From contig CAWHIL010000004.1 in assembly GCA_963829505.1 (NCBI GenBank), forward strand, positions 310,001 to 374,000: DNA of 64,000 nucleotides, read 5' to 3'. A program made the translations under genes and the position numbers. How positions within the stretch are numbered: the first letter of the stretch is position 1; the number at the start of each line of letters is the position of its first letter. Source of the DNA: Roseiarcus sp963829505. Its GTDB lineage: Bacteria; Pseudomonadota; Alphaproteobacteria; Rhizobiales; Beijerinckiaceae. The notes under the pieces were generated by a model that was given only the letters and a program-made list of their open reading frames with translations, ran no database searches and had not been told where the DNA came from. This document shows positions 56,491-64,000 of this stretch, piece after piece.

Positions 56491-56565
56491 TGGTGCCGGA
56501 TGAGGGAATCGAACCCCCGACCTTCGGTTTACAAAACCGCTGCACTACCGCTGTGCTAATCCGGC
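56491..56565 (-). tRNA. tRNA-Thr (anticodon TGT)
   Basis: 75 nt with encoded CCA. Acceptor GCCGGAT pairs with ATCCGGC. D arm GCAC-AGCGGTA-GTGC. The anticodon loop TTTGTAA places TGT at 34-36. T arm GGGGG-TTCGAAT-CCCTC. The 3' end faces the cobalamin block, and a displaced copy of that end lies at 33570-33591. Confidence 0.95.
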
Positions 56566-56624
56566 CCGGATCTTAAGCGCGCTTTTGGCTACCAGCGCCG
56601 TTCGGCGGGCGCAAGGCCGGGAAA

Positions 56625-57032
56625 TCAGCGCCCCGCGGGCACCGACGCCGTCCACGGACCCTCGGCCGGGACGGCCTCGCCGGGTCCGGGCCACGGCGGC
56701 ATGGTGACGGCGACGAAGGCGAGCGGGCCGCCCGCCTCGGCGCGGAACTGGAACGCCGCGCCGAGCGGGATCGTCGCGGCGACGCCAGGCTCGAGCGTCT
56801 CGACGCTCTCGGCCGCTCCGAGCCTGCGCCACAGGCGCCCACGGCCGGCGACCACATACCAGAGCTCCTCCACCGTCCGGTGCGTCACGGCGTGCGAGAC
56901 CGCGCCCGCCGGCAGTGCGAAATGCGCCAGGCTTCCCCCTTTCAGAGACAGAAGGAGCCGGAGCGCGGTGCCGTCGGGGGCGGTCCCGTCGGCCTCCGCG
57001 CCGAGCGTCCGGGTGGCGAAGGGAAGGGGCAT
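56625..57032 (-). CDS. Cupin-domain protein
   Basis: 135 residues from the ATG at 57032. One cupin barrel: GGSLAHFALPAGAVSHAVTHRTVEELWYVVAGRGRLW (cupin motif 1 with two His and a Glu), then VETLEPGVAATIPLGAAFQFRAEAGGPLAFVAVTMPPWPG (motif 2, Pro-rich end). Such small cupins bind a metal or a small ligand; the function is unknown. It converges with nothing and lies just outside the island, after tRNA-Thr. Confidence 0.75.
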   Translation of the reverse strand: MPLPFATRTLGAEADGTAPDGTALRLLLSLKGGSLAHFALPAGAVSHAVTHRTVEELWYVVAGRGRLWRRLGAAESVETLEPGVAATIPLGAAFQFRAEAGGPLAFVAVTMPPWPGPGEAVPAEGPWTASVPAGR

Positions 57033-57124
57033 CGGCGATCCTCGAGCGGGCTTCGACGCTTCGTGCAAAAGCGCCTCGGGGCTCCTGTGTGGCGCCGCCC
57101 TCGCGCGCCTGCTAAGAGGAGGCC

Positions 57125-57247
57125 ATGAGCATGACTTTACCCGCCGGGAAAGCGTTTGACGAGTTCGGCGCAGTGCGCGCGCCGAACAAGCATGAAGCCG
57201 CCAAGAGCGGCGCCAGAACAACCTCGGGATGGAGCTGTCGTAAGTGA
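57125..57247 (+). pseudogene. Short reading frame derived from the pyrE 5' end, leader of the sulfotransferase gene
   Basis: 40 codons from the ATG at 57125, with AAGAGGAGG just upstream. The block CGCGCGCCTG-CTAAGAGGAGGCC-ATG and the first peptide (MSMTLPAGKAFDEFGAV) closely resemble the pyrE ribosome site and N-terminus at 58155 (MTTTLTAEETLDEFRAAG). After about 20 codons the likeness stops. The TGA overlaps the GTG start of the sulfotransferase gene (GTGA at 57244-57247), so it may work as a coupling leader peptide. Confidence 0.6.
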
Positions 57248-58041
57248 ATCTCCATTTCATCTCCGGGCTCCCGCGATCGGGCTCGACGCTTCTGGCCGCG
57301 CTCCTTCGCCAAAACCCCAGAGTCTCGGCGAGCATCGAAAGCCCCGTCCACAGGCTCTTCAAGTCGATGCTCGGCGACACCAGCGCCAAGCACGAGACGT
57401 CGGTTTTCATCGACGCCGCCGCGCGCGAGAGGCTTCTGCGCGGCCTCTTTGACTCGTACTACGCGAACGCCCCCGACGTGGTCTTCGATTCGCATCGGGG
57501 ATGGACCACGGAGCTCACGACTCTCGCGAAGCTCTACCCCCGCGCAAAAATCGTCTGCTGCGTCAGGAACCCGGGCTGGATTCTCGACAGCATCGAGAGA
57601 CTCGTGCGCCGCAATCCGGAGCCGTCGGAGATTTTCAAGTTCGACCCGTGGGGCACGGTCTATACCCGCGTCACAGGCCTCGTCTCCAACACCGGCCTTT
57701 ACGGGTTCGCGGTCAACGGGCTGAGAGAGGCCGTTTTTGGCGAGCAGGCCGACAGGATCTTGATCGTGCGTTACGAGGGCCTCGTCGAAGACCCGAACCG
57801 CGCGCTGAGAGAGATTTACGACTTCATCGGGGAGCCGCGCTTCGAGCATGACCCGAAGCGGGTCGAGCCCATTCCCGGGTGCCTGGAGTTCGATCGCAGG
57901 CTCGGCGCGCCTGGGCTGCACGACGTCCGGGCGCGGGTCGAGTCCAGCGCCCGAAAGACGATCCTGCCGCCAGACTTGTTCAATCGGTTCGCCCCGGACG
58001 CCTTCTGGGAGAAGCCGGGCGCGACGGTGCGGGTCGTCTAG
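57244..58041 (+). CDS. Sulfotransferase family protein
   Basis: 265 residues from the GTG at 57244. The 5'-phosphosulfate-binding loop is HFISGLPRSGSTLLAALL at the N-terminus, and the 3'-phosphate motif is AKIVCCVRNPGWILDSIERL near residue 105. YEGLVEDPNRALREIYDFIG is typical of the family. It should transfer sulfate from PAPS to a sugar, lipid or peptide; the acceptor is unknown. It lies between the cupin and pyrE, in the pyrE direction, and has a leader copied from pyrE. Confidence 0.8.
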   Translation: MNLHFISGLPRSGSTLLAALLRQNPRVSASIESPVHRLFKSMLGDTSAKHETSVFIDAAARERLLRGLFDSYYANAPDVVFDSHRGWTTELTTLAKLYPRAKIVCCVRNPGWILDSIERLVRRNPEPSEIFKFDPWGTVYTRVTGLVSNTGLYGFAVNGLREAVFGEQADRILIVRYEGLVEDPNRALREIYDFIGEPRFEHDPKRVEPIPGCLEFDRRLGAPGLHDVRARVESSARKTILPPDLFNRFAPDAFWEKPGATVRVV

Positions 58042-58154
58042 GGCTCGTCCGCCGAAGGCGCGGCGATGTCGGCGGCGACGACGGGGTCCCGTTTGACGAC
58101 GACGCTCAAGGGCGCGTGGCGCGGCGCCCGCGCGCCTGGCTTAAGAGGAGACCG

Positions 58155-58757
58155 ATGACCACGACCCTGACCGCCGAGGAGACACTCGACGAGTTCCGCG
58201 CCGCAGGCGCCCTGCTCGAAGGCCATTTCATCCTCTCCTCCGGCCTGCATTCTCCGGTGTTTTTGCAGAAGATGTTCGTCTTCCAGGATCCGGCCCGCAC
58301 CGAACGGCTGTGCCGGGCGCTCGCCGGGAAGGCGGAAGCCGCCTTCGGCCGAATCGATGTCGTCGCCTCGCCCGCGGTCGGGGGCATCGTGCCGGGCTAC
58401 GAGACGGCGCGCTGGCTGAAAGCCCGCGCGATCTTCGTCGAGCGCGAGGACGGCGCGTTCCAGCTTCGCCGCGGCTTCGCCATTGCGCCCGGCGAGCGCG
58501 TGCTCATGGTCGAGGACGTCATCACGACCGGCCTCTCGTCGCGCGAATGCCTCGCCGCGCTTGGCCGATATCCCGGGACGATCGTCGGCGCGGCCTGCCT
58601 TATCGACCGGTCCGGCGGCCGGGCGGAGATCGGCGTCAGGCGCGTGGCGCTGGCGACGCTCGACATCCCGGCCTATGCCGCCGACGCGCTGCCGCCCGAT
58701 CTCGCCGCGCTGCCGGCGGTCAAGCCCGGCAGCCGGACGCTCGCCGGCGCCGCCTGA
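58155..58757 (+). CDS. pyrE: Orotate phosphoribosyltransferase
   Basis: 200 residues from the ATG at 58155 (AAGAGGAG upstream). Type II PRT motifs: ILSSGLHSPVFLQKMFVF, VVASPAVGGIVPGYETARWL, AIFVEREDGAFQLRRGF, and the PRPP loop RVLMVEDVITTGLSSRECL. It converts orotate and PRPP to orotidine 5'-phosphate in pyrimidine synthesis. pdxJ follows 24 bp downstream. Confidence 0.95.
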   Translation: MTTTLTAEETLDEFRAAGALLEGHFILSSGLHSPVFLQKMFVFQDPARTERLCRALAGKAEAAFGRIDVVASPAVGGIVPGYETARWLKARAIFVEREDGAFQLRRGFAIAPGERVLMVEDVITTGLSSRECLAALGRYPGTIVGAACLIDRSGGRAEIGVRRVALATLDIPAYAADALPPDLAALPAVKPGSRTLAGAA

Positions 58758-58781
58758 GCTCAAACGGAGGAAGAGACGCAG

Positions 58782-59540
58782 ATGACCGCGCTTCGCCTCG
58801 GCGTCAACGTCGATCACGTCGCGACCGTGCGCAACGCTCGGGGCGGCGCGGCGCCCGACCCGGTCCGCGCCGCGATCCTCGCCATCGAAGCCGGGGCCGA
58901 CGGGATCACGGCGCACCTGCGCGAGGACCGCCGCCACATCCACGACGACGACATGCGGCGGCTCAAGAGCGCCATCGCGAAGCCGCTCAACTTCGAGATG
59001 GCCGCGACCGAGGCGATGCTCGACATCGCGCTGCGCGTCCGCCCCCATGCCTGCTGTCTCGTCCCGGAAAAGCGGACGGAGCGGACCACCGAGGGCGGCC
59101 TCGACGTGGTCGGCGGCTTCAAGGCCCTCAAGCCCTTCGTCGCCGAGCTCGGCAAGGCCGGCGTCCGCGTCTCGATGTTCGTCGAGCCCTCGAGCGAGGC
59201 CCTCAAGGCGAGCGCCGGTCTCGGCGCGCCGGTGGTCGAACTGCACACCGGCGCCTGGTGCGACGCGCTCGCGAGGGGGGATCTCGCCCGGGCCGACTAC
59301 GAGTTCGGCCGTCTCAGGGTGGCCGCGGCGCAGACGCCGGGGCTCGGCCTCGAGTGCCACGCGGGCCACGGGCTCGACTACGACACGGCCCGGACGATCG
59401 CGAGCCTGCCCGAGGTCGTCGAGCTCAACATCGGCCATTTTCTCGTCGGCGAAGCGATCTTCGTCGGCCTTTCGGAGACGGTGAGGCGAATGCGCAAGGC
59501 CATGGCCGAGGGCCGGGCGGCCGCGGGAGGGCAGGGGTGA
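58782..59540 (+). CDS. pdxJ: Pyridoxine 5'-phosphate synthase
   Basis: 252 residues, starting LRLGVNVDHVATVRNARG. GITAHLREDRRHIHDDDM, FEMAATEAML, VPEKRTERTTEGGLDV and GHGLDYDTARTIASLPEVVELNIGHFLVGEAI are all PdxJ motifs. It condenses 3-amino-2-oxopropyl phosphate with deoxyxylulose 5-phosphate to make pyridoxine 5'-phosphate. Its stop overlaps the acpS start (GTGA). Confidence 0.96.
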   Translation: MTALRLGVNVDHVATVRNARGGAAPDPVRAAILAIEAGADGITAHLREDRRHIHDDDMRRLKSAIAKPLNFEMAATEAMLDIALRVRPHACCLVPEKRTERTTEGGLDVVGGFKALKPFVAELGKAGVRVSMFVEPSSEALKASAGLGAPVVELHTGAWCDALARGDLARADYEFGRLRVAAAQTPGLGLECHAGHGLDYDTARTIASLPEVVELNIGHFLVGEAIFVGLSETVRRMRKAMAEGRAAAGGQG

Positions 59541-59947
59541 TCGTCGGGATCGGCAGCGATCTCTGCGACATAAGGCGAATCGAGCGGACGCTCGAGCGCT
59601 ACGGCGAGCAATTCGTCGAGCGCTGCTTCACCGCCGTCGAGCGGCGCCGGTCGGACGCGCGCGCCGGCCGCGCCGCCTCATACGCCAAGCAATTCGCCGC
59701 CAAGGAAGCCTGCGCCAAGGCGCTCGGCACGGGGCTGAAGCACGGCGTCTTCTGGCGCGACATGGGGGTCGTCAACCTGCCCTCCGGCCAGCCGACGATG
59801 CGGCTCGCCGGCGGCGCCGCCGCCCGTTTGGCGAGCCTTCTGCCGCCCGGGACGGAGGCTTTCATCCATCTCACGATCACCGACGAGCCGCCGCTCGCCC
59901 AGGCGTTCGTGATCATCGAAGCGCGCCCGCTTGCGCCTTTTGGATGA
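59537..59947 (+). CDS. acpS: Holo-[acyl-carrier-protein] synthase
   Basis: 136 residues from the GTG at 59537. IVGIGSDLCDIRRIERTLERYG carries the Mg-binding Asp, and AASYAKQFAAKEACAKALGTG the second acidic motif. LPSGQPTMRLAGGAAARL follows. It adds the 4'-phosphopantetheine arm from CoA to acyl carrier protein. pdxJ-acpS order is common in proteobacteria. Confidence 0.95.
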   Translation: MIVGIGSDLCDIRRIERTLERYGEQFVERCFTAVERRRSDARAGRAASYAKQFAAKEACAKALGTGLKHGVFWRDMGVVNLPSGQPTMRLAGGAAARLASLLPPGTEAFIHLTITDEPPLAQAFVIIEARPLAPFG

Positions 59948-60307
59948 TCTGCGGCGGCCGTAAACGCCGAGATTTATCGTAACGCAAAGGTTGATTTGTG
60001 GATTACGGCATCACTGGGGCGATTTTGCGTGACAATTATGCAACGACGCGGGGCAAACTGGATCGGAACGGCCTTTGCGGGCCGGATCGTTGTTGCGCAG
60101 CGAACGAGCCCGCGTATCCTCGCCTCAGTGAACGGGAGATTCCCGGTCGCGACGGTTCCGGGTGGTCTGAAGTCAGACTGTGTTCGGAGCCGGCACAATC
60201 GGGAACGGGGGCTGACCACCTTCGGTTTCCAGAGGCCAGAAACCCGGCCGCCGGAACCGAAAGTGTAAAGATCCAACGCCCAGAAGACATCAACTGGAGG
60301 GTAACCA
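59948..60307. other. Long leader and promoter region of porin 1
   Basis: 360 bp. It includes TGCGTGACAATTATGCAAC (60026-60044), which recurs upstream of the second porin, and an imperfect hairpin (CTTCGGTTTCC at 60220-60230 with GGAACCGAAAG at 60254-60264) ahead of the ribosome site GGAGGG (60296-60301). No other gene is seen. Confidence 0.45.
60026..60044 (+). promoter_or_regulatory. Conserved element upstream of porin 1
   Basis: TGCGTGACAATTATGCAAC. 17 of 19 positions match the sequence at 62300-62318 upstream of the second porin, in the same direction. Function as promoter or regulator site is inferred from the match alone. Confidence 0.45.
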
Positions 60308-61948
60308 ATGACGCTCATCAAGAGCATCCTACTGGGCTCGGCAGCCGGTCTCGTGGCCGTCGCCAGCGCTCAGGCGGCCGATCTGCCGACCAAGAAGGCG
60401 GCGCCGGTCGAATACGTCAAGATCTGTAACGTGGGCGGGATCACCGGCTGGACGCTGCCCGGCTCCGACACCTGCGTGAAGCTCTCGGGCTACATCACCG
60501 CGCAGTTCACCGGCGGCAACATCGGGACGTCGTACGGCTACGGCAATTCCTACAATGCGTACAGCTACGTCTCGGAATACAATTCCACGTACGGCACGCA
60601 CCTTCTTGTCCCCTACAATCAGGACTTCGTCTCCGGTCAGCGCGTCCTGGTCGCCAACAGCGACACCTTCAGCCGCAACGTGACCGGCTGGACGACCCGC
60701 GCCAACTTCGGCTTCGACTTCGCCTCGAACACCGCCTGGGGTCCGTTGATCGGCCACTTCGACATCAACGCTGAGAACGGCAACGGTTTCGACAACACCG
60801 GCACCGCGACCTACCTGAACACCGGCTACCTCACCTGGGCGGGGATCACCGCCGGTAAGGCGCCTTCGTTCTACTCGTTCACCGGCGGCGGCCCGAACTG
60901 GGCGAACTTCTTCTCGCCTGACGAGAAGGGCTTCAACGAGCCTGACCTCTTGGCCTACACCGCCTCGTTCGGCGGCGGCTTCTCGGCGACGATCGCGATG
61001 CAGAGCCCGGGCTCGAACGGCTCTTCGGGCGGCGGCACCCAGATGACCGGCCACGGCGGCTACGCCAACGGCTCGACGCTCGGCGCGCCCGGCCAGATCG
61101 TGTTCGCCGGCCAGCGCGTGCCCGACATCGTCGCCAACCTCCACGTCACCGAGGGCTGGGGCGAGGCGCAGATCTCCGGCGTCCTGCACCAGGTCGACGT
61201 TCGCGACGCTTCGCTGGGCTCTTACGGGAGCGGCAGCTTCTACGGCGACGACACGTGCGGTCTGCTCTATTATGGCCCGAACACCACTTCGACGCCCTGC
61301 AATGCCTCGGAGAACAAGTTCGGCTGGGGCATCGACGCCGGCGTGAAGCTGCTTCTGCCGTCCTTCGGCGCGGGCGACTTCTTCCTGCTGACGGGTTCCT
61401 ACACCCAGAACGCGACCTGGTACTCGGGTCTGCCGGACGGGATGTGGGGCGAGAACGGCCAGGTCAACGGCAATGGCCAGCCGATGTACCTCGCCGACGC
61501 GTTCTTCAATCCGGCGACCAACTCGTGGGACAGCCCGACGGCGTGGTCGGTGTCGGCGTGGTTCGAGCACCACTTCACCCCGCAGTTCTACCTCGACGTC
61601 ATCGGGTCGGTCGGCGGCGTCAACTGGAGCGGCCAGGGTGGCTATTGCGCCGCCACCAACATCAGCGGCTGCGGCGCGAGCGCCGGTTACAACGGCTGGG
61701 AAGGCTCCTATCTGTCGCCCCACGCCTTCACCTGGCTCGTCGGCGCGGACATCGGCTGGAACCCGGTCACCAACCTGAACTTCGACCTCGAGTTGATGTA
61801 TCAGGCGGTCAACCAGGAGAAGCCGAACGGGTTCTACGGGACCCTGTACCAGGGAAGCGGCTTCAACCCGAGCTACTTCGTCCCGGGCGCCTGGGAAGGC
61901 AATTCGAGCGGCTTCGCCGGCCGCCTGCGCATCACCCGCTACTTCTGA
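60308..61948 (+). CDS. Alphaproteobacterial porin (Porin_2 family), paralog 1
   Basis: 546 residues. Signal peptide to VASAQAADLPTKK, then the porin start VEYVKICNVGGITGWTLPGSDTCVKLSGYITAQF with the conserved paired cysteines. The body alternates beta strands with Gly/Asn-rich loops and ends in RLRITRYF, a C-terminal aromatic typical of outer-membrane barrels. Slightly longer than common Porin_2 members because of loop insertions. GGAGGG lies just upstream and a strong terminator follows, so it is monocistronic. Confidence 0.92.
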   Translation: MTLIKSILLGSAAGLVAVASAQAADLPTKKAAPVEYVKICNVGGITGWTLPGSDTCVKLSGYITAQFTGGNIGTSYGYGNSYNAYSYVSEYNSTYGTHLLVPYNQDFVSGQRVLVANSDTFSRNVTGWTTRANFGFDFASNTAWGPLIGHFDINAENGNGFDNTGTATYLNTGYLTWAGITAGKAPSFYSFTGGGPNWANFFSPDEKGFNEPDLLAYTASFGGGFSATIAMQSPGSNGSSGGGTQMTGHGGYANGSTLGAPGQIVFAGQRVPDIVANLHVTEGWGEAQISGVLHQVDVRDASLGSYGSGSFYGDDTCGLLYYGPNTTSTPCNASENKFGWGIDAGVKLLLPSFGAGDFFLLTGSYTQNATWYSGLPDGMWGENGQVNGNGQPMYLADAFFNPATNSWDSPTAWSVSAWFEHHFTPQFYLDVIGSVGGVNWSGQGGYCAATNISGCGASAGYNGWEGSYLSPHAFTWLVGADIGWNPVTNLNFDLELMYQAVNQEKPNGFYGTLYQGSGFNPSYFVPGAWEGNSSGFAGRLRITRYF

Positions 61949-61975
61949 TCCTAACCCGATCGGAACGAACAACGG

Positions 61976-62003
61976 CCCCGGAGCGAAAGCTCCGGGGTTT
62001 TTT
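61976..62003 (+). terminator. Rho-independent terminator after porin 1
   Basis: CCCCGGAGC, loop GAAA, GCTCCGGGG, then six T. A perfect 9-bp stem 27 bp past the stop codon. Confidence 0.95.
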
Positions 62004-62299
62004 GTTGCGCCCTCGCGGGCTCCTCTACCGGCGGATCTGGCGAGGCGGCGTGCGGGAAGCCCGCAAAATCCCAAAACGCGTTGCATTGAGGGGGAGCTGG
62101 CGTGCTCTCTCTTCTTTCTACGCGCCAGAGGAGAACAGGAGTGCGAGAGGCAATCGGCCGCCCGCCTTGCCCTCAAACCTGACCTTCTCCCCGTATGCGG
62201 CAGGGGTGACGAGCTCGCTCGGTTCGGGAAGGGGATTGGAGCCTACGAGAGGATTGAACGCCTCGATCGCGGCCTTCTTTACGGCAGGAATCAGGCCAA

Positions 62300-62318
62300 T
62301 GCGTGACAAACATGCAAC
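62300..62318 (+). promoter_or_regulatory. Conserved element upstream of porin 2
   Basis: TGCGTGACAAACATGCAAC, the counterpart of the porin 1 element. It lies about 174 bp before the ATG, compared with 282 bp for porin 1. Confidence 0.45.
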
Positions 62319-62473
62319 AGGTTGGCGCGAAGTGAATACGCGAGGGGTTTGGGAGCCGCGTAGACATTGACGCTGGGGCGCGGGCGGATAAACGTCAATC
62401 GTCGATTCCCGGATTGGGACGAAAAAGCGGCGCGGTCGAGCAGGCGGCGCAGAAGTTTGGCGGAGGGCTTGGA

Positions 62474-64000
62474 ATGACATTGGTGAAGAGCATACTGCTC
62501 GGTTCGGCCGCCGGCCTCATGGCCGTCGCCAGCGCACAGGCGGCCGATCTGCCGACCAAGAAGGCGGCGCCGGTCGAATATGTCAAGATCTGCAACGTGG
62601 GCGGGATCACCGGCTGGACGCTGCCTGGCTCCGACACCTGCGTGAAGCTCTCGGGCTACATCACCGCGCAGTTCACCGGCGGCAACATCGGCACGTCGTA
62701 CGGCAACGCTTCGACCTACGAGTGGAACGAGGCCAAGATAAACGACATTTCGACGTCGCATCCTCTGTGGGCCCATTACTCGGACGATGTCCTCGGTCAG
62801 CGCGTCCTGGTCGCCAACACGGACACCTTCAGCCGCAACGTGACCGGCTGGACGACCCGCGCCAACTTCGGCTTCGACTTCGCCTCGAACACCGCCTGGG
62901 GCCCGTTGATCGGCCACTTCGACATCAACGCCGAGAACGGCAACGGTTTCGACAACACCGGCACCGCGACCTACCTGAACACCGGCTACCTCACCTGGGC
63001 GGGGATCACCGCCGGTAAGGCGCCGTCGTTCTACTCGTTCACCGGCGGCGGCCCGAACTGGGCGAACTTCTTCTCGCCTGACGAGAAGGGCTTCAACGAG
63101 CCTGACCTCTTGGCCTACACCGCCTCGTTCGGCGGCGGCTTCTCGGCGACGATAGCGATGCAGAGCCCGGGCTCGAACGGCTCGTCGGGCGGCGGCACCC
63201 AGATGACCGGCCACGGCGGCTACGCCAACGGCTCGACGCTCGGCTCGCCCGCCCAGATCGTGTTCGCCGGCCAACGCGTGCCCGACATCGTGGCCAACCT
63301 CCACGTCACCGAGGGCTGGGGCGAGGCGCAGATCTCCGGCGTCCTGCACCAGGTCGACGTGCGCGACAACAACGGCTACTACGGCTCCTTCGGCTACGAA
63401 GGCGATGACGGCTTCTACGGATCCTGCAATCCGGGCCTCTACGCTCAGACCGGCAATTACGCTCCCTGCAACGGTTCGGAGAACAAGTTCGGCTGGGGCA
63501 TCGACGCGGGCGTGAAGTTCCTCCTGCCGTCCTTCGGCGCGGGCGACTTCTTCCTGCTGACGGGTTCCTACACCCAGAACGCGACCTGGTACTCGGGTCT
63601 GCCGGACGGGATGTGGGGCGAGAATGGCCAGGTCAACGGCAACGGCCAGGCGATGAATCTCGGCGACGCGTTCTTCAACCCGGGGACCAACTCGTGGGAC
63701 AGCCCGACCGCGTGGTCGGTGTCGGCGTGGTTCGAGCACCACTTCACCCCGCAGTTCTATATTGACCTCATCGGTTCGGTCGGTGGCGTCGAGTGGAGCG
63801 GCCAGGGCGGCTATTGCGTGGAGACTCCTTGCATCAACACCACAGGAGGCGGCGTGCCGTACGCCACCAACTGGGCCGGCTCGTACCTGTCGCCGCGCGC
63901 CTTCACCTGGCTGGTCGGCGCCGACCTCGGCTGGAACCCGGTCACCAACCTGAACTTCGACCTCGAGTTGATGTATCAGGCGGTGAACCAGGAGAAGCCG
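62474..64000 (+). CDS. Alphaproteobacterial porin (Porin_2 family), paralog 2, cut by window edge
   Basis: Open from the ATG at 62474 to the window end (509 residues seen). The first 75 residues are almost identical to paralog 1, as are most strands. Differences concentrate in three loops: about residues 76-105, the region after LHQVDVRD, and the region after SGQGGYC. A few residues of the barrel and the C-terminal strand are outside the window. GGAGGG precedes the start. Gene duplication with loop divergence is clear. Confidence 0.92.
   Translation, partial: MTLVKSILLGSAAGLMAVASAQAADLPTKKAAPVEYVKICNVGGITGWTLPGSDTCVKLSGYITAQFTGGNIGTSYGNASTYEWNEAKINDISTSHPLWAHYSDDVLGQRVLVANTDTFSRNVTGWTTRANFGFDFASNTAWGPLIGHFDINAENGNGFDNTGTATYLNTGYLTWAGITAGKAPSFYSFTGGGPNWANFFSPDEKGFNEPDLLAYTASFGGGFSATIAMQSPGSNGSSGGGTQMTGHGGYANGSTLGSPAQIVFAGQRVPDIVANLHVTEGWGEAQISGVLHQVDVRDNNGYYGSFGYEGDDGFYGSCNPGLYAQTGNYAPCNGSENKFGWGIDAGVKFLLPSFGAGDFFLLTGSYTQNATWYSGLPDGMWGENGQVNGNGQAMNLGDAFFNPGTNSWDSPTAWSVSAWFEHHFTPQFYIDLIGSVGGVEWSGQGGYCVETPCINTTGGGVPYATNWAGSYLSPRAFTWLVGADLGWNPVTNLNFDLELMYQAVNQEKP

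Larger units (their letters stand above)
61949..62473. other. Intergenic region between the two porin genes
   Basis: 525 bp. It holds the porin 1 terminator, then the conserved element at 62300-62318, then the porin 2 ribosome site (GGAGGG near 62462). No gene is convincing. Confidence 0.5.

Noticed and set aside
62118..63742. Long minus-strand frames opposite the porins
   Set aside because: They mirror the strong codon bias of the two porins and repeat in both copies, as shadows must. No ribosome site or known domain.

Overview
The window is GC-rich DNA (roughly two-thirds G+C) with dense, often overlapping genes. It reads as an alphaproteobacterial chromosome, most likely order Hyphomicrobiales. 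Supporting signs are alpha-type porins, a Tad/Cpa pilus locus, an aerobic (CobN-type) cobalamin pathway and a perfect parS site. I cannot name the genus.

Layout. 1-5.6 kb: a truncated FAD/GcvT-type dehydrogenase, then a three-gene polysaccharide-export set (beta-barrel, Wza-like protein, BY-kinase-like ATPase without the P-loop lysine). 5.6-15.4 kb: housekeeping and metabolism (DUF971, Mrp Fe-S carrier, D-amino-acid dehydrogenase-like, purB, a BTAD regulator, 1-Cys peroxiredoxin, SQR-like flavoprotein, cold-shock protein), with a parS site at 7239-7254. 15.8-17.6 kb: a PHB-depolymerase-type esterase and a CopG-type regulator. 18-31.3 kb: a complete Tad pilus locus, all on the minus strand: two Flp pilins, CpaA, CpaB, CpaE, TadA, TadB, TadC, a membrane methyltransferase, TadE, TadG, TadD, secretin CpaC and a lipoprotein. 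31.7-33.5 kb: a large GT-C-like membrane protein.

33.6-56.5 kb: a cobalamin biosynthesis block containing cobF, cbtAB, cobB-A-M-E-L, cobK, cobJ-I-H-N-W, DUF1636, cobO, cobQ, cbiB, cobC and a two-gene CobZ-like (TcuA/TcuB-type) oxygenase that can stand in for the absent cobG. Two cobalamin riboswitches feed it. An intact tRNA-Thr closes the block on the right and a displaced copy of the 3' end of that tRNA closes it on the left, in direct orientation. This is the geometry of a tRNA-targeted genomic island, and nearly every gene between the repeats is B12-related.

56.6-64 kb: a cupin, a sulfotransferase preceded by a degenerate copy of the pyrE 5' end, pyrE-pdxJ-acpS, and two tandem porin paralogs, the second cut by the window edge.

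Four genes (tadG, tadA, cobN, cobC) carry six +1 frameshifts in total. Four of the six lie in the hexamer GAACTC/GAGTTC, where removing one base restores conserved motifs and recreates GANTC, the CcrM methylation site of alphaproteobacteria. A methylation-linked sequencing artefact is therefore at least as likely as true gene decay.
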